Positions 37,528 through 49,423 of a stretch of 64,000 nt of DNA are shown here, in pieces. The notes beneath the pieces were generated by a model. It saw only the letters and a program-made list of their open reading frames with translations. It was not told where the DNA came from and ran no database searches. This DNA is from Paratinospora sagittata (Eukaryota > Streptophyta > Magnoliopsida > Ranunculales > Menispermaceae): the NCBI GenBank assembly GCA_035771175.1, contig CM069612.1:28592150-28656149 (forward strand), written 5' to 3'. The translations under genes and the position numbers were made by a program. The number at the start of each line of letters is the position of its first letter. The stretch's first letter is position 1.

Positions 37528-39540
37528 CTATTGTTCTTCTTCGCCATCTGGTCTAACACCTTCTCTGACTTCTTCACCATTTGGTCTAATGTCTTCCCTG
37601 ATTTCTTCACCACTATTCCTATCAATAGAAGGTGAATTCGTAACCTCTTGGGCGTTCTCTTCATCAATTTTTGGCACACTTAGGTACTCAAGAGCAGTCA
37701 CAACATCGCTGATCAAAGGCCTAGTACTAGCTTCTTCTTGAAGGCACATAGCTGCAATTGCAAGGGCTTGGTAGAGACCCTTTAGAGGATACTTCCCTTC
37801 AAGTAATGGATCGGCCATTAGGGTAAACTTGCCGCGATCTCTAAACAGCGGCTGCGCCTGCAACATAGAAATAAGTCTTGTTATCTACAAAAATTCCTGT
37901 TAGAATTACAACATATGTATTAATATTGCTCTTAGCTCCATTCATATTTCTTGATCTTACCCAAGTAACAAGATTTTGCTCACATGTTGGTCGGGCGTTG
38001 TCAATGACTCTCCGACCCGTAATTATCTCCAAAAACACAACACCGAAACTGTACACATCTGACTTTGTTGTTAATTGACCTGTCAGAGCATACTCAGGAG
38101 CACAATAGCCATAGGTGCCCATCACCCTTGTAGAAACATGGTTTTTTTCACCAGTTGGTCCTAGCTTCGCAAGCCCGAAATCTGAGAGCTTAGCATTGAA
38201 CTCCTCATCCAATAATATATTTGACGCTTTAAAATCACGGTAGATTACTGGGGGTTTGGCTGCCTCATGCAAGTACTCAAGTCCTCTTGCTGCACCTTCA
38301 GCTATTTTTAACCTTGTATTCCAGTCTAAAGGCTTTGTATTTGGCTGTAAATCTGCAGAAGCATTGTTTCCTCTATAATCAGCATCCTGTAATAGAGAAT
38401 TTGTTGGAAAAGGATGAAACAGAATTGGCCCTTGGTTCTCATAAATAGAAATGATGATTTACTGATGGAATGTGTTTATGTGGTCATTTTGCAGACAATT
38501 CAATGGATCAAACCTAGAATCACCAATTATTGTACACAATTTGACTTATTTGTCATTCTCTTACAATATGTTCATCTGATTTTAGGATGGCTTGATCACA
38601 TTATTTCTACACTAGAACTACAAGTGTAGTTTCAAATTCTTCTTCTTCTTTTTTTCTTTTTCTTTTTTTTATAAGTTGTAATTGCAAGAATTGTTCCTGG
38701 GGTATACCTAGAAGGTGATCCTCCAAGGACCCAAATGCCATGTACTCGTACACTAGAATCCTTTGACCTTCATTGGCACAATACCCGATCAGATTAACAA
38801 GGTTTGGATGATGAAGAAGACTCAGCACCAGAACTTCCATAAGAAACTCCCTGTTCCCTTGCAATCCATTCTTATCGAGTCGCTTAATGGCCACATCCTG
38901 AAGGAAAAATTTATGGAAGTTACAGAATGACGAGCTATAGAAATCAGTTTTGTGATTCCATGCATGAAAAAAAAAAAAAAGGAGAAAGATGGAAACTGAA
39001 AATTACTTGGTTTATGCTCTCAATGTGTCCTTTGTACACCCTTCCAAAGCCACCTTCACCCACTAAACATTCTGCTTTGAAGTTCTTAGTTACAGCTATT
39101 AACTCCTGGAATGTGAATATTTGTGCTGCAACATTCCCATCTCCAAATTCCAAAATCTCATCCGCTAGCCGCTTTTGCTTGCTCGCATCTACATAGTAAT
39201 TTAATATGTTTCAAACATTTTTCAACAAAGCAGTTAATGAAAATGAAAACAAACACCATGAAGAATACATCCTAGAAAACTGGATAATGCATTGGAATTT
39301 CATCAAACACCATCCATTCACAACAAATTAACACGAAAAGTGACCAAAAATGTTGGATCATATCTAACAATTGCCATGAATCCAAACCAAAAAATACCAA
39401 AAATTTTCTGTCAAAAACGCACCGGATCGGAAGGATATATTGCGAACGAACGAAGATAAAGTGAGCCCTTTTCGAAACTCCTTGCTACTATTCGGCTTGT
39501 TCTTCTTTCCACCGGATCTAAAACACGAACAACAACTCAT
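37528..39540 (-). CDS. receptor-like cytoplasmic kinase, RLCK-VII (PBS1-like/PBL)
   Basis: Five minus-strand exons: 39423-39540, 39007-39188, 38708-38897, 37961-38352 and 37528-37857, giving 403 aa. The N-terminus [15 protein letters not shown] has a Cys cluster fit for S-acylation and membrane anchoring. Kinase landmarks: P-loop [12 protein letters not shown] (from about 82), Lys105 in VAIK, catalytic [13 protein letters not shown] with Asp203, DFG at 221-223, activation segment [15 protein letters not shown], and [17 protein letters not shown]. The C-terminus is acidic with imperfect repeats ([19 protein letters not shown]). RLCK-VII kinases relay signals from immune and growth receptors. 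The exact PBL subgroup cannot be settled by eye. Exon 4 starts at the inner acceptor (38352) because the outer one near 38390 would bring an in-frame stop. Confidence 0.9.
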
Positions 39541-41387
39541 TTCCCTTTTTCTCTTCTACCTTTGCTTCAACCATCCCCCGGATCCAACAATGGGTTTCAT
39601 ATCAGTCAACAATCGATTAACCGAAACAAGATGATTGATACAATTTTATGGTGAAACAAGAGATACCCAGAAGAGAAATCACTTTGAAATCACCATCCAA
39701 CTTATAAGAATCAGGAATCTTACCAAAAAAAAAAAAAGAAGTTATCTCATTCAGAGAGAAACAAGCTTCCTTTTTTTTTTTTTTTTTTTATTTGGGGGTG
39801 GCAAAGAAACAAGTTTCTTGCTGGCTTCCAAGGAACAATGGCAAAAAAGCGCAGCTTTGAATTTGGACAGGGATTTGACGCAGCAACAATTCTAATTTTA
39901 GTTTTCTTTTTTGAGTATTTGGCAGAGGCTCGGAGCCATTCTTGCAGATGCCATTTATGTCTTTTGAAAGTTACCTTCTTCCCTCCACTTTCAACTGTTT
40001 TTGTAGCCAATACACAATTGCCACGTCTTAACTCTTAAGTCATGTAAAAAATTAGTAATAAAAGATTGTTTTCTAATTTTTACATTTTCGATAAGTTGGT
40101 GTTCATTTTTTTACCTCAAATTTAGTTTTTTTTTTCTATTTTAATTCACTGTTATTCTAAATTTTTTAATAAAATTATTGGACTATGAGCTCGACATAAT
40201 AATGAGTTGGATCATCATGAGCTGAGGTGGATGAGTTACCTAGAATTCAAAAAAGACGGTTACTCTGCATATTAAATAGTAGCTAGGGTCTGGCTTCAAT
40301 TTGGAAACTGTATATATGGAGAAGACGCTAGCTCGACCGGAAAACTTGATACAATTTGAAGTGGCCTATTGTCTTTTCAGGTAGAAATATGAGTTTTGAA
40401 GAGGAACACCAAGAGTTGAGCTTAAGATGCGAGTTAACCTTCCAATAGTATGACAACAATTGGAGACTATTAGTGCAAAATTTGACCACCTATAATCTCT
40501 ACTAAACAATTAAGTTATTAATTACTTAGTGATTACAGGGAGAAGTGCACAACTCAAACTTAGGCATTATAAAATTTTTATCAGGCAGTGCACCACATAG
40601 ACACTTTTAATGATAGCCTTTGTACTCAAATCATGGTGAGGTAGCAGGTCATAGCTCCAACTAATTTCATCCACGTATTCTTGTGTTGGTCTAATTTTAT
40701 ACTAAAACAAATAAATACAACTTAACAAATTATTAAAATCCACTCTACTAAACTAACGTTCTAATTGTTGTAAACTAAATCAAAATAATCAAAGAATGCT
40801 AAAAAAAAAAAAAATGCTAGATTTCATTCTCTATTTTTTATCATTTTTCTAACATTTCTACGACTCATTTCTTCATTTGTTCTTTATTTTTCTTTCTCTT
40901 CTTATTTTTTATATATCATTTTTTACAACTTCTTTTCATGATCTCTTATATATTTATAAGGAGAAATTTATATTAAAAGATCACAAACTCATATGATGGA
41001 TAAAGTTATATTCTTACGTGAATGAGTAATAATGTTCTTACATAATTCATGTAGAATACGTATTTATATAACTTGAAGAATATATATACCACTTAAATAT
41101 ATATACTATTTAAATATATATTACTTAAATATCATACTACTTAAAATATGTGTATAGTACATGTAATTATTATTTAAATATTTAATATATTTACAACACT
41201 AATATCATTTATAATGTAAATTATGTAAAGAAGAGTCTCTTATCCTCTTACCAAAATTTTTAAAAACTAATAGTAATTCATGTATCTTATAAATTTAGAC
41301 TTTAATACTAAGCATTATCTTCAATTACTAAAGGGGCAAATGCGGCGTGCTTTGCAGCCAAAGCCAAGTTTTGCAGCTCCACATCAC
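39541..41387. other. divergent intergenic region, kinase and cardiolipin synthase promoters
   Basis: About 1.9 kb between divergent genes, very AT-rich from 40.7 to 41.3 kb (repeated tatatac/atttaaat patches). No coding evidence. Confidence 0.6.
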
Positions 41388-41410
41388 CACGTGTCAGGTA
41401 CCAACACGTG
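41388..41410 (+). promoter_or_regulatory. tandem G-box/ABRE pair upstream of cardiolipin synthase
   Basis: Two CACGTGTC copies, at 41388-41395 and 41405-41412, in the same orientation 17 bases apart and 110-135 bases before the start codon. CACGTG with GTC is the bZIP (ABF/GBF) binding core; paired copies are typical of abscisic acid or light responsive promoters. The function is inferred. Confidence 0.6.
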
Positions 41411-41522
41411 TCACTCTACTACTCTTCTCCAAGTCCTAAAACTGTGTAAAACCTAGATGCTCTTCTTCTTCTTCTTTTTGAACAGTGAAGTACAAAACAA
41501 TGTGAAAAAATACTCACCATTA

Positions 41523-44500
41523 ATGGCGATTTTCAAATCTTTCAAAAACCCTAACAACAAATTCCGATCCTTCCTCAGCTTCTGCGCCTCTGCAACTCCA
41601 TTCCCATCTTCATCTCCTCCTCTATCATCAACATTCCATCACTCATCACCATCATCACCATCTTCTTCTTCTTCGTCTTCAATCTTCCCTTTCTCATACT
41701 ACAAATGCGTTCCTTTCACAGGTCCTCTGTTCCTATCATCTCCGCCATGGCAGCTTTCTCAGTCCGCAACGCCTCTGTATCTACATTGCGAGTTGGTTCT
41801 GCGAAAAGCTGGGTCCTTTAACTCGAGATTGATACAAAGGAGATTCCCAATTAAGCCAGGGTTTGGATCGGGCACTAGTAATGTTGAGAAGTTGGGGAAT
41901 GGGGTTGTTGATGATGAGAAGGAGGATGGTGGTAGGGTTAGTGATCGTTATGAGAGTTTTTTCAATTTGCCCAATTTGATTTCCTTGAGTAGATTGGTTT
42001 CTGGGCCTTTTATAGGATGGTGAGTTCATATCTCTGGATTTTCTTTTATTTTTCAATTTGCTTAGTTTGAATTTTTTGAAGATTTGTTCTAGAATAGGTA
42101 ATATGTTGAATGTGCAATTGGAATTGGTTTGCGCTTTGGAGCACCAAAAGGCAGATTACAAAAGAGCCATTTAATTTTTTTTTAAGATTATAAATGTACG
42201 GAAAATGCTAATCTAACTTCAAAAAATTGCAAGTACACGTTCATAATTGGATGCGTGTGTTTTAGGGTTTAGGGTTTAAGGTTTACACATCTCAATATGC
42301 AAATAAATGATCCAATGAATATGAATGTGTAGTTGCAATTTTTTGTAGTTAGATTAGCATTTTCCTAAATTTATAAGTGGATGAGCCTATGATTTTCACA
42401 TTTAATTTGGGGGAAACTCTGGTTCAAAAGAGGCTTTAGAAGTGTGCTTGATGATCTGCAAGTGATGCCAAGTTCTTTTTGTTTAGAGCAGTAAACAAAA
42501 GTTAAAGTAGATTTTTTTGTGATGATGGATTTGGTTGCACTGAGATTTGGATTAGCATGTTTGATGCAGGATGATTGTAAATGAATGGTATTTATCTTCT
42601 TTTATGGTGTTGGCCGTCTCAGGAGCAACTGACTGGGTATGGTTTATAATACTTCATAATTTCCACTGCTACAGTTTGGAATGTATGAAACCCAATTTTG
42701 ATTTTTTTTTTTTGATTTTTTTTTTACTTCATTTGTTTTTGTAGCTAGATGGGTACATGGCCAGGAAGATGAGCGTTAATTCAGTGATTGGATCGTACCT
42801 TGACCCCCTTGCCGACAAGGTTAGCAGCTATACCTGCAACCATTTTATTTAGAAAATCATGGCACTTATCAATTAACTTTTTTGTTAAATCATTTTAAGT
42901 AGTTGGTTAGCATTTTCAATTCTTCTTCATTTTTTTTTACTATCTTTCTTTCTTTCTTTTTTATTTATTATTATTATTATTTTTTTTTTTTTTTTATTTG
43001 GTACTTTTTCCTTCTTTTCATTCTTGTCTTCTGGTGATATAGGTTCTTATTGGTTGTGTTGCTTTAGCAATGGTGGACAAGGATCTTCTTCCATGTGAGT
43101 TCTTGCTAAATGCTTTACTATATTATATAAATTGATTGGAAGCATTCAGCACTATCAGAATTTTGCATCAAGCTTGGTGCTAGTATTGTATGTGAAACTA
43201 GCCATGGTGCTACTTTTTGCTATTTAAAATATGGTTGCATTGTGAATGCTGCATTGGACTTCTGTTCATCATTTCAATTAAGATGGCATGTAGAGAGAGG
43301 AGGATAGTTCAGTGTTTAATATTCTTGAATTCTTAAAAACTTAAAATTTGAAAAAACATGCACAAGTGCACACACATTCTATTATTTATTTGCTTTCTTT
43401 CACAAGGACTGTTGATTTTATCAATATTTTGAATTTTTTAGCATGGCTTGTTGGGCTTGTTCTGTTTCGAGATTTCGGCCTCATCAGTGGTGCAGTCTAC
43501 AAAAGAGCTAGTGACTTGAATTGGCAGGTGAGATCATTATAGAAAGTGGGTTGCTTAAATTTATTATCAGATCCCTTCACATCTCTAATTCACTTTTTTT
43601 ATATTTTTAGTGGAAAAATTGGTCTGAGTTTGTGAACCTCAATGGCACTCGTCCACAAAAGGTGGAACCCCTCTTTATTAGCAAGGTAAAGCTTCTTAAT
43701 CCCTAGGAACAAGGATCATTTAATTGAGGATATTGATCATGAGAAAATTATAAATTATTTACTATCATGGGCAAATTGTGTGCACACTAGGAGTTGGGTC
43801 GGGATAGTTGGTGGGTAATCTGCTTGTTTTTTTAACCACAGAATGTTTTCATACAGGTTAATACAGTTTTCCAGTTAGCGTTAGTTGCTGCGGCTCTTCT
43901 TCAACCAGAATTAGGCACTGAAGAAACTCAACAATACATCACCTACATGGGGTAATTATGCACTTGGTTATTACTTTCCTTGCATTTCAATTGATGCATA
44001 CTAAAATCTCAATAGAGATGCTATTTTATGTTAGAAACTTGAAAAAGTTGGTCTCTAAACTTTTTTTTCAAGTTTAGAGACCAATTGTTAAAAACTGCTT
44101 GACCTAATAACTATTAAGTAGAGACTCAACAATGTATATTAAGCATGTATACCCTAGACTTTATAATAGGGGGTAAAGTACTCTTAGAAATGGCAAATGA
44201 CCACTTTGTGTGGTGGTCAAGAGCATTCCTGGCCACGTTGGTGACCCAAGATGAAATTCCCATCCAAAATAAATAAATGCTATTTGTAACATGGTGGTGG
44301 GCCTATGAACCTTTGGCAACCATGCTCTTAGCTTGTATTAGTGGGTTTCTGGCTTTTGTGCTCCCTTCAGAGGCCAGATGTGCCTAAAGCTTAAAATTTC
44401 TCCCCGAGTGATTGAAAAAAGAGAGTGCACTCAATTAAATGCTTGCAAAAGAGGTTCAAGCACAAGACCTCTCAATATCATAGCTATTTATGTTAAAGAA

Positions 44501-44708
44501 CACTCGATATGTAAAGTCTCAATGATGCATATCAAGCTAATTCACAGATTAATACAAATCATCTCACACATTCAAAATTTCAAATTCAAACAGTTGGTTG
44601 GTGGCTTCAACAACGGCAGCATCCACAATAGCATATGGAGTGCAGCACATGCAAGGTGGAGCAATATCAGCTGCAAGTGCGTCCATTTCAAGAACTAAGT
44701 CTGTCTAG
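41523..44708 (+). CDS. CLS: cardiolipin synthase (CMP-forming), mitochondrial
   Basis: Eight exons: 41523-42019, 42570-42636, 42745-42819, 43043-43094, 43442-43527, 43611-43685, 43857-43951 and 44594-44708, giving 353 aa (Arabidopsis about 341). The enzyme joins CDP-diacylglycerol and phosphatidylglycerol to make cardiolipin in the mitochondrial inner membrane. The CDP-alcohol phosphatidyltransferase motif is complete: D187-x2-DG-x2-AR-x8-G-x3-D208-x3-D212 ([11 protein letters not shown] ... [10 protein letters not shown]). The N-terminal about 120 residues are Ser/Arg-rich, as in a targeting peptide. Later exons give hydrophobic helices ([34 protein letters not shown]). The start was chosen at MAIFKSFK; an in-frame ATG 66 bases upstream is possible. 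Confidence 0.94.
44048..44084. repeat. perfect 15-bp hairpin in cardiolipin synthase intron 7
   Basis: TTGGTCTCTAAACTT and its exact complement, separated by seven bases of mostly T. Confidence 0.9.
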
Positions 44709-45218
44709 CATGAAGTTGCTTCATCTATGGCCTTAACTGACCTTCAGAGAAAAGACTCTGGTCTTAAAAACAGATCTTGGCTAAAGAGAGCCTGGCACTT
44801 CGGGATTTTGATATCTATCCTTCTGATTCTGATCACCAGTTTCTTAAGCAATCTGGGCCTGCCTGCAAGCAGTTGCAGAAAAAACACACTACTTCGAGGG
44901 CAACAGAGAGGGTGGGTACTAACTTATATGCAAGGCTAAAATCTGAGTCCAAGTCTCTCTACATTGCAAGACAATGCTAAATAAAGGGGAAACTGATTCC
45001 TGTAAAAATTGTTGTGGTTTTGCTATTGTCTTGTACATTGTAATTTTGTTACATTCATGAAAGAAGGTTTTGATCAATAAAGGGTCTAAATGAGCTTTTA
45101 GGAAGACTTGGTTAATGTGTCATGAAACATCGTGGATCATGTTTATCATTCTTCATCTCCTCTTATATCTCTTGGACTGTTACTTGTCTATCTTGTAAAC
45201 TAAATTAAATTCAAAAAC
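44709..45218. other. cardiolipin synthase 3' region
   Basis: Probably 3' UTR to about 45100: an AATAAA lies at 45076-45081. Two short overlapping frames here have no recognisable domain and are not called. Confidence 0.5.
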
Positions 45219-45223
45219 AAAAA
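45219..45223 (-). terminator. RNA polymerase III terminator of tRNA-Trp
   Basis: Five T in a row on the minus strand, 16 bases after the 3' end of the tRNA. Confidence 0.75.
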
Positions 45224-45239
45224 GAAATGACCCGGTAAT

Positions 45240-45311
45240 TGAACCCGACGTGAATCGAACACGCAACCTTCTGATCTGGAGTCAGACGCGCTACCATTGC
45301 GCCACGGATCC
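45240..45311 (-). tRNA. trnW-CCA: tRNA-Trp (CCA anticodon)
   Basis: A 72-base tRNA on the minus strand. The acceptor stem GGATCCG pairs with CGGGTTC (with G-U pairs), followed by discriminator A. The D-arm contains TGGCGCAATGG with TAGCGC. The anticodon loop CTCCAGA carries CCA. The T-arm is GCGTG-TTCGATT-CACGT. There is no intron and no encoded CCA end, as is usual for a nuclear tRNA gene. Confidence 0.97.
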
Positions 45312-45776
45312 GATGTGATTGAGAATCCGCATTAAATGTAATTGTAGTATGATATATACGCCTTTTTTTTTTTTTTTGAAAACGCCTATTAAACATTTAA
45401 TAGAGTAAAAATATAGTTAAAAATAGCACATTCCCCAAGACTTTTAATAGTAATGATAATAATTAGATTATAATATAAGAGAAAGCAATAAAATGGAAAA
45501 ACTGTGAACGATTAGACCCAGTAGTTTTTAGTCACAATCTGTGCCGACAAATATCGAATGGTGTTTCATCTCTTTAATGATTAACGTTTCGTCAGTATAT
45601 CTAACGGTCTCAACCTCGTATACCCACGTACGGCTCATTGTACTAGATAATAACTAAATGAAGAAAAAAGCTCAAAACGCGTCGCACAAAATCTACTAAA
45701 CTTGAAGCAGTGGTTTGAGTTTGTGGGCAAGGTACCTTTCCGAGTCATTTTGGAAGAAGGAAAAAGCAAATCAGCA
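45312..45776. other. upstream region of Ole e 1-like gene and tRNA
   Basis: AT-rich, with a T-run at 45364-45377. It contains the tRNA 5' flank and the promoter/leader of the next gene; no clear motif. Confidence 0.5.
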
Positions 45777-48313
45777 ATGGAGTTGCTGAGCAAAGTGGCG
45801 ATTTTTCTAACATTTTCAGTCATTCTCTCAGGGGTGAGAGGTTGGACAGGAGAGATTCATGGTAGAGTTGTATGTGATGTTTGTGGAGACTCTTCTATAG
45901 GGCCTGAAGACCATGTATTGGAAGGTAATGAGAAAAACTTGAAAGACCCTTTTTTAAGTTCATCAGTTTTTACTGCTTAGAATCTTGGTTTTAGATTGAT
46001 TTTCTTCCTGGGTTTTGGATTTTAGGTGTTAATTTATTGTGGGTAAGGTAGAGATTGCAGTTTTTGGTTGATTAATCCTGGTTTTCACTTTTCACTGTGT
46101 GTGTTTGGAGGTGTAAGGTTGAGATTTTTGGGGGGTTTGAAGGGGAAAGTTGGTTTATTTATTGGATTGATTAGGTTGTAGGCAGGGGGAGCTGATTATG
46201 AATATAGATTGAGGAAGTGATATTGATTATGAAGGCTGAGATCATATTTTAATTTTTTGAGGTAAATTTAGTTTTATGATTGGATTATATAGTGAATTGC
46301 TTTGTTCTGTTTTTCCTGCTAAAGTAGTATTGGTTGTATTCTGGAATCATATTTTTGGTTGAAGATTAGTTCTAGATTGACAAATAATTGTTGAAATCTG
46401 TTCATTTTGGTTTAGACATCTTCAGTCACTTGACCCCTTCATTGTTTTCTCAATCTGTGAAGACAAGAATTTTTAAATGTTTTTCACTCTACCATCTGGA
46501 ATTCGTTTTTGGGAAATTTCTTGGAACATACTGCAAAAGGGCATTTTGCTTGGTGTCCAGATAACGTTTATGGTAGCTTTTACAGTAAGAATTGTTGGAC
46601 GTTATTGGAGAAATCTGGTTTAATTGAAAGTAAATCCAAGTTGAAGAAGATGGATTCGAGCTCCAAAAGTATATAGAAGGGAGAGGAGTATTAGTTTAGG
46701 CAAGGGATGCATATAATGTTATATAGACTAGCAAGTCTGGTGAATTGAGCAGGTTTTGCTTCTCATTAAAAATTTCTCAACATTGGCATATAAGGATGCT
46801 TTTCAATCTTGAAAAATGGCATGATTTTGATTTTGATAGAGCTTAAGCTTAATTTATAGATGTCTTTCCTGAATACACACTCATGCACACACATGTAATC
46901 TTGGATGGCCGGTTCCAAACTTCACCATGTTAGAAAGAACACTAGAAGAAGAAACAGTTGTAAAAGGAAAAACGAAGTCAGTTAAATATGTGCTTCATCA
47001 ACATCAACATAGAGCCTTATCTCAACAACTTGCGATAAGGCTCTATGAATCATTTTTCATCATTCAACTCTCTTCTGTAGTTCTTTTCTAGAAACATCAG
47101 GGTAGGTTGAAACAAGCATATTTTTCAAGATTTATGCTAGCCATCAACATCATGGGACTCTCCTCCATAAGTAGAGCAGGCAATGCAGGACTAGCAACAG
47201 TTAAAAACTTGGGATATTAGCCAAACATTGGGCAGCTAGCCTCTAGGCAAAAGCTTTCTGTGGGCCAATAGTCGGTCTATTAAGTCAAATTAGCCTAAAT
47301 GTTGGCCAACTGCAATAATAGCCAAAAGGAAAAGAAAAGATAAAATTGATTTCAATAAATAAATCGTTTCAAAGTTAGTAAGACAGCCTTGAAGTGTTAG
47401 AGAGGGTAAATTTCTTACTATTGGTTTTGTAGCAGCTGTAGTATGTCGCCTTGAAGTTGGATACAGCAATCTGTACCCAATTCAGACAAATCTGATAGTC
47501 TGAACACGAATCTCATGATGTTGTGGGCAACGACCTGTATTTAGTGCTAATTACAGAATATTTCTGCTTGAATTGGCATTTGCTGTTTGATGCACAAGGA
47601 AAACTGTAAAATTTGCCCGTTCCTTAATATAGAACCTGACTCATTACCAAATGAGTCAAAACCAAACCAATTGACACACTAACTTTATTTCGAGGTTGCC
47701 ATGAATGTTAAGAGAATCTAGTTAAGAAATTTGTAAACTGTTTTTAAGTCTATGGCTTTAGTGGTTGATTACAAATCCCCGATCAAATTTTCACCCAACT
47801 TTTTTTTTCGGGTAGTGTCGGAGCAGCATTTTTAGCTTGTGAAACTTAATAATCCTTTATTCTTTGGCATCTATATGGTATCATGTTCAATATCTTCTTG
47901 TTCCTCAGCAATAAATAGTACTTATATTTTCTACACCTGTTTTAAAATCAATTACAAAACAATACAAGCCCTCGAGTTAGTATCTTATATAGATGCTGTT
48001 GATAAAAGGTGTTCGATTGGTTGATGCAGGGGCCGAGATTGCAGTTCTGTGCATAACAAAATCTGGGGAAGTGCTGAACTATCAAGCATTCACGAATGAA
48101 AAGGGTATGTACACAGTGGCAGAGACAATGCCGGAAAGTGACAGGTGGGATGTGTGCTTGGCGAGGCCGATCAGCAGCTTTCATGAACACTGCACTCGAC
48201 ATGGTGACGGGCACGCAGGGATTAAGTTCACTTATAATCTTCCATCAGGTCATTCTCACTCCATCAGACCTTTCCTTTACCAGCCCACCAATATGCCCGA
48301 GTACTGCATGTGA
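45777..48313 (+). CDS. Ole e 1-like secreted protein (pollen Ole e 1/extensin family)
   Basis: Two exons, 45777-45924 and 48030-48313, separated by a 2.1-kb intron, giving 143 aa. The first about 22 residues (MELLSKVAIFLTFSVILSGV) are a signal peptide. The mature protein starts WTGEIHGRVVCDVCGDSSIG and carries Cys in VVCDVC, AVLCIT, WDVCLA, HEHCTR and PEYCM, the conserved disulfide pattern of the Ole e 1 fold. Ole e 1-like proteins are cell-wall or secreted proteins with roles in growth and pollen tubes; the biochemical activity is unknown. An earlier in-frame ATG at 45702 would hide the signal peptide, so the later start was chosen. A possible GT donor in exon 2 was ignored because reading through keeps the family sequence. 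Confidence 0.88.
47008..47047. repeat. perfect 14-bp hairpin in Ole e 1-like intron
   Basis: CATAGAGCCTTATC and its exact complement around a 12-base loop, inside the 2.1-kb intron. There is no other sign of a transposon. Confidence 0.85.
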
Positions 48314-49423
48314 CTCCATTGTATAAGATAAAATCATAGTAGAAGATAGAATATCTGTTTGAAAAAGTGTCAATAAAACTGGGAATTTTTCCAACTGTAT
48401 TTATCAGTAAGCTCTCTTATATTTATGCTTTGTATCTGAACATGAATAACATCCATGTTGTGAGAAGCTTAGGATGTAACAATGAGACATTTGTGTTTAG
48501 TTCATACCCATTGATCATTGCAGGGTATGAATAAAATGAGATGTTGTATGCCTCCAAGTGGAAATGGAGCACCATTAATCAGACTATGGAGAAGGCTAAG
48601 ACTTCTACTTGTAATATAAATATTCTACTTGTGACAGAGAAGACTGAAGGAAGTGAATTTATGTAGTTTAAAAAGGACTCTCTTGCCTCCAAAGGTGTGC
48701 ACAACTGGTTGAGTGATTGCAGTGCTCCTGCCAAGGTACCTTAAACTTTGGCCTTGAAGCAAGTGGGGTGAAGGTATTCTATAGATATGTGTGGCTTGAT
48801 GAGCATAGTGTTCCCTGCAAGTATAACAACTCCTTATGGGTACCAATTTAATACGGAAGTGCAAAAGCTGTATATTTAAGCCCAGAATCTCTTCGAGGGC
48901 CTATTACAATAAAAAAAAACCAAAATTACATGTAAAAAGGAAGCTTGACAAATGATATTTATTGTGATCTTTAAATACATTTAGGCTTTTATAATAAATT
49001 CAAACTTAATGGATATAACCCAAGAATTCATCTTGTTTTTAACTCTTTTTAAACAAGAATCGCCCCAAACGTTGATTAATTTTTTGAAAATAATCAAATG
49101 ACGCAGTAATAAATTATGATTGTAAAATAAATAAATAACACCATATATATCAATTCAGTCAAAGAAAAGGAAAGAACAAACGCCGTTAAGGAAAAGAGAG
49201 CGTGGAAGGCGGAGAGGATAGTCAATGTAAGAACGAACGCACCAACGCCTTCTGACAAATTAAAAAAAAAAACGTGTCCTTCACTCCTCTCGTTCTAACT
49301 TTCTTCTCAATTTCAAAGGAACAAAAAAAAGAAAAGAAGAAGAGTAGAAATATATGACCCAGAAAAGGTATCAGATTGTTCATGCTTGAGCAGCAAAATC
49401 GGTTTGTTTGAAGCTAAAAAAAT
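48314..49423. other. intergenic, 3' UTR and upstream of transporter gene
   Basis: About 1.1 kb. The first 250 bases are probably 3' UTR. Bases 49150-49420 are purine-rich and likely the leader of the transporter gene. Nothing else seen. Confidence 0.6.

Noticed and set aside
38352..38395. Upstream acceptor for kinase exon 4 (after ctattacag)
   Set aside because: Would put TGA in frame right after the junction; the inner tctgcag acceptor restores the kinase sequence.
44727..44980. Two overlapping short frames after cardiolipin synthase
   Set aside because: No family resemblance, no splice or promoter signs, and an AATAAA follows; better explained as 3' UTR.
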